Of a stretch of DNA of 64,000 nt, positions 51,176 through 61,024 are shown piece by piece. Position 1 is the stretch's first letter. Each line of letters opens with the position of its first letter. This DNA is from Calvatia gigantea. Taxonomy: Eukaryota > Basidiomycota > Agaricomycetes > Agaricales > Lycoperdaceae. A program made the position numbers and the translations under genes. The notes under the pieces are model-generated. The model made no database searches and was not told the origin of the DNA. It saw nothing but the letters and a program-made list of their open reading frames with translations. Location: positions 1,736,001 through 1,800,000 of the forward strand of contig JACAAK010000004.1 in the NCBI GenBank assembly GCA_025093985.1. The letters are read 5' to 3'.

Positions 51176-52223
51176 GGAATCATACTAGTATTTATACCTA
51201 CGACTACATCCTACAACCTTAATGCGTGGGTTAATTCGATAGACACCAACCGACGTCGTCGAACCGCTTTTAATGGTGGACGCAACCCGATCAAACATGC
51301 ACGCAAGGCCGAATAACACGCCTAGTGGTCCAATTTCTGATTAAACACCATGCAAGGCTGGACGGCATACAGTAAATCGAACTCCATCGACGCCTCCTGC
51401 TTATGCATTTGAAATTCCCTTTGTCGATCCTCTAGGTTCTTATCTGAACATCCAAAGGTTTCGTGGCTCATGGTGAATTGTGCAGCGGCCATCTCCTAAC
51501 TTTTTATGCATCGGATCACCTCTGAAACAGCCTCGCGCCGGGAATTTATTTGAATTTTCGTTTACTATACGTAATCAGGTACTCGGTCACTGAGGTGTAA
51601 TATTGACATTGCAACACAAACACCTTGCCGTTTCCGAAAATGGTGATATCGTTGGATGTGATAGGTTACAGAGAATCGTCGTACAAATTTTCAGAATTTT
51701 AGCATAAGTTTAAAGCAGCAGGAATTTATTTCAATAGGTGACCAGTAATTAACCAGTTCCTGGGAACTCGGTCAGCCCGATTTCAATACCAATTTTGTGA
51801 TGGCGTGTTCGGTTTACTACGTTTCGGTATAAGTATTGACCCAGAATAGGAAATGCAATCATTTTGTCTGGTCTCGTATCAGTAATTCACGTGTAAGTAG
51901 CACACTCAATTGAGCACTTTCCATAACCTTTCTCAATGACTAAACCTCAATTTATGAGACACTCAGTCAACTTGTAAAGCTGGAATATTGCAAGCATGTT
52001 TACAGATACAGTCTTCATCCTTGCGAGAAAAAACAAAGCCAAAAGCTTAGCAGGATCAGAAAGGATCTGAGGGATCAGTGGTGAAATTCCTACCTCATGA
52101 GCCACCTTTTGCGACAATTATTTTTTTTCTGGCTCTCCACTGAGGCTTTTCTGAAATTAATTTACACACTTACATTCCCTTGTATTAGGTGTACATACAT
52201 GTCAGATATTGAGTCAGTACATA
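51176..52223. other. Non-coding AT-rich left shoulder of the transposon island
   Basis: There are no usable reading frames. CpG is still frequent up to about 52,118 and then vanishes. No terminal repeats or RNA genes were recognised. The last 100 bp before the Tc1 element are AT-rich and CpG-free. Confidence 0.5.
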
Positions 52224-52433
52224 CAGTAAGGGACAAAACCCTTCCAATGATTTTGACTTTTTCATGAAATCTCAAATAACTCAGCAACCACTAAGCCAAT
52301 TCATTTCAAATTTTAAATGAAGGTAGTCATGCTTCTTATCTACAAATATGTTTAAGCATTTAATATTATACTTTGTTTCTATGGAGATATGAATTATTGA
52401 ATATTATGAGTGCATTGGAAGGGTTTTGTCCCT
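52224..52433 (+). repeat. Left terminal inverted repeat of the Tc1 element
   Basis: About 210 bp, imperfectly matching the reverse complement of the right end over its whole length. It starts CAGTAAGGGACAAAACCC and ends with an inverted copy of the same motif (GGGTTTTGTCCCT), so each terminal repeat is itself bounded by inverted ~20-bp motifs. This fits the IR/DR class of Tc1 ends, where inner and outer transposase sites are separated by ~200 bp. Confidence 0.85.
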
Positions 52434-53257
52434 CATCTTCTCCAGGCACATAACTCTGTTTACTGCTCTCAAACAAATTCAAATAAAATCATATGATGAG
52501 AGTAGATTGTGTATAAAGATGAAAGCTTACTTCTCCAGGCCAAAGTAACCCAATAACTTATCTTCTGTTGACATGAAACCTCTCTCTTCTTCTCAGATTG
52601 ATCATATCCTCTTTCTCCTTGACAAAGGACATACTGCTACCCAAATTGCTTCCACTACTGGTTATTCCCTCAGTACTATCTCTAGAGTTTGCTCTAAACA
52701 TAGGCCAACAATTTCCAAATCCACTGGTGGCCATCCAAGCAAGCTTTCCCCCTCTGATACCAAATATGCCATTTGACTTCTCACCTCTTGCAAGGCCGAT
52801 AATGCCTCTCAGGTCACAAAGGCCCTCCAAAATGTTACCAACCAACCTGTTTCATCCAAAACAATTCGAAGGACACTCAAAAGGGTAGGGATGAAGGCTG
52901 TAGTGAAGAGAAAACAGCCTTTACTCACTAGGGTTCACAAGCAGAAGAGGCTGGTGTTTGCAAAAACATATGCAAACTGGACTGTGGAGGACTGGAAGCA
53001 GGTAGTTTGGACAGATGAGACTAAAATCAATCAGATGGGGTCAGATGGAAGGTATTGGGTATAGAAAACAGCAGGAGAGGGGGTTAGTGACAGGCTGGTG
53101 AATGGAACTGTCAAGTTTGGAGGAGGTTCTTGCATGATATGGGGGTGCATGCTATGGCAGGGGCCTGGCCATATACACCACATTGAAGGTACCATGGATG
53201 GTGACCTTTATGTTCGTATTTTGGATGACAAACTTTACTAAAGTCTCAAGAAATACA

Positions 53258-53665
53258 TGTTAAGACGAGTACACCACAATAGTTTGCACTAGTGGCGGAG
53301 GGGAGTCGTACTCACTGGGTTTGTTGAGATGTGCGTTATAGACCGTAGCTAGAGGATACCTTAGTGGAATGATGGGCAGAGGATAGACTGAATTGTCTAA
53401 AGAATATATGCATACTACATAGGTCTTATATATCTAATGTCTCTGGTCTGTGCACCGTTCTACCTAATACAGGTGAGGTCTTATCTGCCAGTAGCATATA
53501 CAGAGCATACTGCGTACATTGTTCTATTTAATAGACCATGACCAGCAACCTAGAGTGCGGTCTAGTACATTGTTCGTTATCTCTCTTCAAGAGTGAAGTA
53601 CTCAAGAACCCGTTTCAGCTATAAATAGACTGAACCAACGTAGTGGTACGGATCGAGATTCAACA
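53258..53665 (-). repeat. Left LTR (3' LTR of the copia element)
   Basis: 408 bp, TG...CA ends, identical to the right LTR except at five positions. At each of those this copy keeps CpG. A possible TATA motif in the other orientation is not obvious. Since pol runs on the minus strand, this is the 3' LTR. Confidence 0.95.
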
Positions 53666-53676
53666 CTCCTCCTCAC
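53666..53676 (-). other. Polypurine tract next to the 3' LTR
   Basis: The minus strand reads GTGAGGAGGAG immediately before the 3' LTR, the usual place for the plus-strand primer of reverse transcription. Confidence 0.6.
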
Positions 53677-53690
53677 TTGAAGGAGGGAGA

Positions 53691-56600
53691 TTAACGTTTC
53701 ATCGATCGAGCGGTTTTATCCCATGCTTCGATATCGGAACCGAAAATCAGTCCTAGTTCAGGGCGGAAGAGATTGATTTTGGTTACGCCAAGATTCTTTG
53801 TAAAGATATCGGCGGGATTGTCTTGTGAAGACACATCACCAATAACAATAATACCCTCCTCAACTAATTCTCGCACATAGTGGTAATGAATATCCACATG
53901 CTTCGATCATTTTTCAACAATGGGATTTTCAGTCCAGAATTTGGACCCATCGTTGTCACCGTAGAGAATAGGAGTTGGGTGCTCAATTTTGAGCTCCTCC
54001 AGAAGCTGTGACAGCCATTTCACTTGTTGTGAAGTGTCAGACAGTTCTTTATATTCCGCCTCAGTGGACGATAATGAAACTGTCTTTTGTCGCCATGAAG
54101 TCCAAGTGACGGCACCGGACACGATCATACAAACATTTCCCGATACAGATCGGCGGGTTTCTGTATCTTGAGCCCAATCCGAGTCACTGAGGCATTCCAA
54201 CGTCACCGTTGGTTTCCCAGTATCGCCTTCATATTTCAATGCATAGTTCCTTGTCATAGACAAGTACTTTAATACATGAATTCCAGCGTGATAGTGCTCG
54301 GGTGCGGGGTTAGCGGCATGTTGTGCCAGCTTAACTACGGCAAAGGCTATGTCGGGCCTAGTACCGATCATCAAGTACATTAAAGATCCAACCAATTGTT
54401 GGTACTTTAGACGGAAGGGGTTTGTTGCAGTGTCCTTGTTCGTTACGAACTGGAAGCCAGCTGGTAATGGTGTTTTAGCCGCGGCAGACTGCGGAACTTG
54501 GAAGCGCTGCAAGATCTTATCCAGGTATTTCACCTGTTGGATGAAGATTTGACGCTTGGAGCGATTCCTCGAGATTTTCATTCCAAGGAATTCTTCACAA
54601 GGACCGTGATCTCTGCATTCCCACTTTTTCGTGAACTTTCCCTTCAACTCATTGAGGAGGGGGGAGTTTTTCTTTCCCAAGAAATTCACGTCATCAACGT
54701 AGACAATGGCTACTACAAGCTCTTTTGTTTTCAGATGTCTGTGAAAGTACACAGCGTAGTCAGATTTGCAGTGGGTAAATCCCAGCTCAATCATAGATTG
54801 ATGCAATTCTTTCCACCACTGGCGACTGGCTTGTTTAAGGCCGTAGATCACTCGTCTAAGTCTCCATACCTTCCCTTCCTGCCCGGGAAGTCGAAACCCT
54901 TCGGGCTGTTCCATGTATATCTCCTCATCCAGTTTGCCATATAAGTAGGCTGTTTTTACATCAACGCTATGCATATCCCAATCATGGATTGCAGTGAGTG
55001 TGAAGCTTACGCATGCAGACTTGTAGCGGACAACTGGTGAGAAAAGCTCGTTATAGTCGATGCCTTCAATCTGCGAGAAACCCTTCGCAACTAAGCGAGC
55101 TTGCAGGTGGCCATCAGACTTTTCGAGAAATACCCAACGGTTTTTAACCGTCCTCCTTCCTTTCGGAAGATCTACTAGTTCATATACCCCTCGTTTCTTT
55201 AACGCATCAAGTTCCTCGATACACGCAGCCATCCATTTTGCCTTAATAGGCTCAGGAAGTTTAAGCATGTCACAGAAAGTTTCAGGCTCTCCGTGTGCGG
55301 TATTGTGTACCGTCTGTATCAAGAAATCGATCAGTTTTACTCCTCCCTCAGCGACAAGCCTTTCAATGTCCATGTCATTTACATCGTGAGATGTTGGATC
55401 ATTGTTTTCAGGCATAGGCGGCAGTTCCGGACGTGGAGAGAGCTGAAATGGAGGCATATCAAAGGGTTGTGGCAGGTACCGCTCAGCACGAACTCTTTGC
55501 CTCACATATTCAGGATGGTTAGTCCTTGCTCTTCGCTCATGAATGATCTCGTCTGGAGGGGCATTGGCGCATACGCGCTGCCTTTGCCTCTGCTGCTCTT
55601 GTCGGTGAGTCCGATCTATTTCTCTTTCAATCGAAATTGGATGCCTGTTCTCTCCGTATGTATTACCTGGTCTGACAGGAGGCCTGCCTTGTCGTTCAGA
55701 ACGACGCGGCTCTACTTGGTCAGAACCAACAGCACGACGTTTGGGAACAGGGATTGGGAATTCCTCGTTTTCGGTATCCCATACATCTCTGTCCACATGC
55801 CAATTATCACATACATCAGGCTCCTCCTCAACGGTTGTTCCATGCGAAGGTGGCGACTCAGGTGGGGGAACCCAAGGTGGCGTATTGCCAGGTGATGGCT
55901 GTCGTGAACTTATGCTGTCTGGCGGAGTAGGGTCTCGCCAGGGTAAAGGAGGTGTAGGTGGAGAATGTTTCGGTTTATATGGTGGAGAAACCGGAGGTAA
56001 CGATACTGGATGATCAGGTGGAGGTGGAACAATTCCAGCATCATCCGAAGATGGCGGAATAGGTGGTTCATCCTTTAATCCTGGTCTAGGCAGGTTTCTC
56101 TCTCCTCCGTGATTAGGCCGGTTACTGCTATTCGGCACTGAATCGGGGCATTTTGGGAAATATCCCTCGTCGAATAAGGCGTTCGGTGATATAAAGATCA
56201 CATTGCCTGTTGTGTGCCACATAAAGATGTAGTTTTTGCTACCTTTATATCCAAGAAAGATCATAATCTCGGATTTTGCGGACAATTTGTTTGGGCGGAT
56301 CTCATTGGGTAGATATACATATGCGCCGCATCCAAACACACGAATATGGGACAGATTTGGTTTTTCCCTCGAATAACACTCAAAAGGTGTCTTCCACTGC
56401 AGACGCTGGACTGGCGTGCGATTATATAAATGCACTGCTGTATTCAATGCAAATTCCCACCACGAGTCAGGTAGACATGCCTGTAGCCTTATAGCTTGGG
56501 CTTTCTCGTGTAGGGTGCGGTTCAGTCTCTCTGCTCTCCTGTTCTGCTGATGCGCATAGGGGGCAGTGGTCTCATGGGTAATTCCACGCGCCGCGAGTCC

Positions 56601-59447
56601 TGCCAATAGCCTTTCATTGACATATTCTCCTCCATTATCGGTGCGAAGTCATTTGACTTGCATTCCGGAGAGGTTCTCTAACGCGCTGATAAGCTGAATA
56701 AGCTTCTCAGGAGCCTCAGACTTCTTACGAAGGAGGACTATATGTGCGTGAGAAGAAAAGTCATCAAGGAACGTCATTGCCCATTTATATTTATGGTAAC
56801 TAATGGCGGGCAGTTCCAGCAAGTCTGAGTGACATAGCTCAAAGACTGCAGTGGCTCACTTGGGATTAATCGGAAAGGGGTTATTATGCATTTTCCCCTT
56901 GGCACAGCCATTGCAAATGCCTTTCTGAGTAGATGGTGCAGGAATCGATGCGATGCCCTCTACGTGCTTTGGAAGCTCGGAGAGCGCACGATCCAAAGGA
57001 TGTCCCATTCGACGATGCCAATCGATGTAATCAAGTTGGTGTAATGTCAACGTGACTGGTTTCTCCTTGCTATTTTGCAAGACATACGTGTGCACTGTAT
57101 GTACGTTGTTTTTAAACAAATGATGAGGCCAGGCGGACAATACTGCTCGTCCTGATTTATCATGGATAGTGGTCCCTTTAACGGTTGCCTCTAGAACATA
57201 GCCATTCCTAAGAATCTGGCCTGAGGACATTAACCGTTCTGTGATTTCTTTGATGTAAAAGACCGGCGCGATACATGAAGTAGCGCTCTTGGACTTTCCC
57301 ATGTCTGACACATCATGCTGGAAAATCACAGACCCTCGTCCTGTCATTTCATAGATCCGGTTGCCAGCGGCTTGTATAAGCCTGTAATGGCCCATCTTAA
57401 CCTCTGCAAAATCAGAGAGATAACCGGTGACATGGTACAATGCTCCCAAATCAAGGAGCCAGTCTGTGTTATTCACAGAATGTTTATTCCCTTCTTCTCT
57501 ACACTTTTGGCACTGAGACAAATTACAGATGTGATATGTAGTGATCTGATTAAGATCCTCGTGCTCTTCGTGGAGTTCTGACCTTAACTTGTCTGAATAC
57601 TCGTGATTATTCACGGTATATGTAGCATTCATCTTACTTTCCAGCTTAGTTTCACTAGTGGAATAAGCAGAAGGGGAAGCACCTTGGGCACGCTTCCAGC
57701 ATATATTGCAGTTTACAAAGTCTATACAGCGGTGTCTACGACGAGTCCCTACAGGAGGTGGACAACGTACTACATCTGCATAGGTGCCCCGCTCTCTTCG
57801 GCGGCCACCTCATCGTCCCAACTCAACTTCGGAATCTCCAGGGCGTCCCACTCCGCGGCGGACAGACCCTGTGTCTGTATCGTCCCGTCCCATCCGTTGA
57901 TGGGACTGCACATCCTCTTCTGCGTCAGAACAAGTATAGTAGTCAGTTGAAGGTACTGACCCGCACCCTCCGTCGGAACCGTAGTCAGTGTCCGAGTCGT
58001 TGTCGTCTAAGACCGACTCGAGGACGGACTCGATCTCCTTCGGTGCCTGCTTCTTCTTGAGCGGCTTGGGCTTCTTGATAATCGCCGGCCTGTTATACAC
58101 TGGGGCCGGCCATGCGATCTCATCTTCCTCCCTTGTGACGGTGGATGGAGTAGGCTCAACATCCATCTCATCAAATCGCTTCCACATCTCCTCCGAACTC
58201 TCGCCCGACAAAGAAGTTGACTTGAGACGTTCGTCCTACTTCTTCAATGCGGTAACCTTGGCTTTCACCGAAGGTTTGCGACGAGCTTCGGGCTCGGGCG
58301 CAGTGATGTGCGACGCGAGCGGAGTGGCATTGCTGCCAGTGGCAGTGGAATTAGAGGCAACGGGAGGTGTCTTGGCTCGACGCATTGCTTCTACAAGGGA
58401 ACGAGTGGATGGTGGCGGCACAGTTTGTGCCTGCGACACGAAGTCCACGTCCTGAACATAGCCGGAAGAGATGGCGGCGTTGCCTTGCGCACCTCCCTCC
58501 TTTCCCTTCCCTTTTCCTTTTCCTCAGGGGCGCCATCGGCGTTTCTTCTCGCCGTCGCCTTCTCCTCCAGCTGGCTTTTGCTGCTGCTGCTGCTGCTGCT
58601 GCTGGGGCTGCTGCTGGGGCTTTTTAGACCCCGAAGGCTGCTGCTTCCCTTGCTGCTGGCACTGCTGCTGCTGCTGCCCACCTCCTTGTCGTGGAGTAAA
58701 GTGCGCTTGTTGTGCGTGGGCAGTCTGGTTGGAGGCGTAAGCGGCTATAATGCCGCTTCAGGCTTTATCCCACGTCAGCTCATGAAGCGACGTGTTCGAG
58801 GTGAGGAGCATCTGAGCTACATGGCTCAAAGACGGGTGGAGGGAATGGAAAAGGATCATTGTTTCGATCTCCGGGGTGATGCCACTATCCATGGTGTCAA
58901 GCTGCCTGAAGATCTGCTGGAGCTCGCTCATCTTGAGCGAGGGATCACCACCGAGGGGGAGCTCAAACGTTATTGCGCGAATGAACTCGTTGTAGACCTG
59001 GGCTGGTCCAGGAAGGCCATATTGGCCCTGCAACTGGGACCAGAGAGAACAGGCATCCCAGGCGAAATACTTTAGCATGCTGTTGGAGAGAGTTGCCTCA
59101 ATCAACCCAAGAGCTCGCATCCGGAGGTTGTTGGCCATTCCAACACTGCGGCGCTCCTCAGCAGTCGCAGTAATTGGGGTTCCTGGTCATGCGGGATGTG
59201 CCGGCGAAGTGCTAGAAGCCGGGACAGCAGGGTGTTCAGGTCCATAGGCCTGCTTGTATTGGACTGGTTCATCCAGTGCTCCAGAGAAATCCCATCCGGT
59301 CCAGGAGCAATTGTTTAAGGAAATGCACATAAGTGCAGATCGAAGGCGAAGCGACCAAATGGTATAATTACCCGTCCCCGTAAGGATGGGAAGCTGTCCG
59401 CTAGGGGTTTGAACAAAGTCTGGCGGAGCAGAAGCCGGTTTAGACAT
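53691..59447 (-). pseudogene. Copia gag-pol, single frame with eight premature stops
   Basis: From MSKPASAPPDFVQTPSG (59447) to TAA at 53691-53693 all coding blocks share one frame, ~1,918 codons. Gag has a GNYTIWSLRLRSAL core, then Gln-rich and basic regions. The protease motif reads WLLDLGALYH, with Leu at the DSGA serine. The integrase zinc part has DWHRRMGH and ICNGCAKGK; its core has FLDDFSSHAH, TDNGGEYVNE and QQNRRAERLNRTL. Reverse transcriptase shows RLVAKGFSQIEGIDYNELFS, VKTAYLYGKLDEEIYMEQPE and YVDDVNFLG with intact YVDD. RNase H shows DSDWAQD and SSTEAEY. Stops lie at 59187, 58758, 58524, 58236, 57810, 56856, 56649 and 53907; all are TGA except TAG at 58236. There are no frameshifts, so the element decayed by point mutation only. 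Confidence 0.93.
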
Positions 59448-59627
59448 ATCTAAGAATGGGTAAACATGCGTTAGCATCATGTAGGACTGCAGTGCGTAAT
59501 GTATGCATTGCAACATGGGGCAGACTCAGGGATCAAATGGACCAAAGGGCCACCGTCTCCCAGGTTGCATACGACCGTAGCCTCCTACACTCTACCAGCA
59601 TTGTACAACGCGGTTGGAGTGAGCGGC

Positions 59628-59644
59628 GGTCGGGGCCCATAACC
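59628..59644 (-). other. Primer-binding site of the copia element
   Basis: Directly inside the 5' LTR the minus strand reads GGTTATGGGCCCCGACC. GGTTATGGGCCC is complementary to the anticodon stem-loop of eukaryotic initiator tRNA-Met (GGGCCCATAACC), as in Drosophila copia, which primes from a half-tRNA. This supports the orientation and boundaries of the element. Confidence 0.75.
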
Positions 59645-60052
59645 TGTTAAGACGAGTACACCACAATAGTTTGCACTAGTGGTGGAGGGGAGTCGTACTC
59701 ACTGGGTTTGTTGAGATGTGCATTATAGACCGTAGCTAGAGGATACCTTAGTGGAATGATGGGCAGAGGATAGACTGAATTGTCTAAAGAATATATGCAT
59801 ACTACATAGGTCTTATATATCTAATGTCTCTGGTCTGTGCACCGTTCTACCTAATACAGGTGAGGTCTTATCTGCCAGTAGCATATACAGAGCATACTGC
59901 GTACATTGTTCTATTTAATAGACCATGACCAGCAACCTAGAGTGCGGTCTAGTACATTGTTCGTTATCTCTCTTCAAGAGTGAAGTACTCAAGAACCCGT
60001 TTCAGCTATAAATAGACTGAACCAACATAGTGGTACAGATTGAGATTCAACA
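59645..60052 (-). repeat. Right LTR (5' LTR of the copia element)
   Basis: 408 bp, the partner of the left LTR. It differs by five substitutions, all TpG or CpA where the left copy has CpG. It should carry the promoter of the element, reading toward lower coordinates. Confidence 0.95.
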
Positions 60053-60417
60053 ATACAGGAAGAAGAAGTGGCAAGTCCTTTTCCAACAGGACAATGACCC
60101 CAAACACACAAGCAAAAAAGCAAAAATGTGGCTTGAAAACAGTGGTTTAAAGGTTATGGAGTGGCCACCACAGTCCCCAGACCTTAATCCCATTGAACAG
60201 CTCTGGACTTATGTCAAAAACAGGCTAGAAGAGTATGAAAACTACCCTTCCAGCATAACTGAACTCAGAGAAAGGGTGGATATAGAATGGGGCAAAATTC
60301 CTGCATCAGTGTGTCAGAATTTGATAGAGAGTATGCCTAGGAGAGTTCAGGCTGTTTTACAGGCCAAAGGGGGCTATACAGAGTACTAGAGAACTGATTT
60401 TGTGTAGTTTCAGACAG

Positions 60418-60628
60418 AGGGACAAAACCCTTCCAATAGACTCATAATGTTGATTAATTCATATCACCACAGGAACTTAATATTACATAATGCTGTTTAT
60501 ACCTATTTGTAGATAAGATACAAGACTACCTACATTTAAATTCTGAAGTGGATACCTTTACTGGTTGCTGAGTTATTTGAGATTTCATGAAAAAGTCAAA
60601 ATTATTGGAAGGGTTTTGTCCCTTACTG
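60418..60628 (-). repeat. Right terminal inverted repeat of the Tc1 element
   Basis: About 211 bp, the partner of the left terminal repeat. The outer 60-70 bp match nearly perfectly; the middle is more diverged. It begins with AGGGACAAAACCCTTCCAAT and ends ATTGGAAGGGTTTTGTCCCT plus TACTG. Confidence 0.85.
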
Positions 60629-60933
60629 TATGCCACAAGTAAGTGCTACACATATTCAAGATTAAGTCACTTGTATGGTATCTCAGTCCTGTGGTGTGTA
60701 ACATAGTGGGTGTTGGAGCCAGAGTCCTTTCTACCAAGGTGAAATCCAACCCTGGAATATTCCCTTATGGCCACCCTTTTAGATGGTCTCAAGCCAGCTT
60801 TTGTCTGAACTTGCCTCCAGGCTTCACCTGTGGCAGGCAGTGCCTGTCCGAACTGGTACACAGGGAAAAGCCAATTTTTGGCCAATTTTTGTCTGAATCA
60901 GTACATGACATATATAGGGATTATCCAGGGTCC

Positions 60934-61024
60934 TGGTACCAGTCACTGATAGTACCTACAAGCTAAAATCATTACTACATGAGGAAATTTTTCAACTCAT
61001 TGGTACTATCAGTGACTGGTACCA
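60934..61024. repeat. Perfect 23-bp inverted repeat with 45-nt spacer
   Basis: TGGTACCAGTCACTGATAGT (first 20 of 23) at 60934-60956 returns as its exact reverse complement at 61002-61024. It could fold into a hairpin or mark the junction of two oppositely oriented repeats. Confidence 0.85.

Larger units (their letters stand above)
53258..60052 (-). mobile_element. Complete Ty1/copia LTR retrotransposon, 6.8 kb, inactivated
   Basis: Two 408-bp LTRs starting TGTTAAGACG and ending TTCAACA flank one gag-pol frame on the minus strand. A 5-bp target duplication ATACA lies on both sides (53253-53257 and 60053-60057). The domain order gag, protease, integrase, reverse transcriptase, RNase H defines the copia superfamily. 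A primer-binding site and a polypurine tract sit next to the LTRs in the right places. The element is structurally full length but has eight premature stops. Confidence 0.95.
52573..60389 (+). pseudogene. Tc1/mariner transposase, interrupted and with three stops
   Basis: The left part (52573-53257) begins MKPLSSSQIDHILFLLDKGH, a paired-type helix-turn-helix (ATQIASTTGYSLSTISRVCS), followed by the first catalytic Asp in VVWTDETKIN. The right part (60053-60389) carries the second Asp in FQQDNDPKHTSKKAK and the Glu in SPDLNPIEQLWTYVKNRLEE, the DDE triad of DD34E transposases. The copia element sits between SLKKY and RKKKWQVLF; deleting it plus one ATACA copy joins the frame exactly. Three in-frame stops lie in the left part: TGA at 52774 (CGA expected), TAG after GRYWV and TAA after DDKLY. 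The right part is fully open to its own stop at 60389. Confidence 0.88.
52224..60628 (+). mobile_element. Tc1/mariner element, 1.6 kb, split by a nested copia retrotransposon
   Basis: The outer ends are inverted repeats beginning CAGTAAGGGACAAAACCC, each flanked by TA (52222-52223 and 60629-60630), the Tc1/mariner target duplication. Removing the nested element and one copy of its target site leaves about 1,605 bp, a normal Tc1 size. The element holds one transposase gene on the plus strand. I counted only three CpG in its 1.6 kb, so it has been exposed to CpG decay for a long time. With stops in the transposase it cannot be autonomous, but the ends look recognisable. Confidence 0.9.

Noticed and set aside
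58391..59075. Plus-strand frames with long Leu or Cys runs.
   Set aside because: They are the complement of CAG/CAA (Gln) repeats in the copia gag region.
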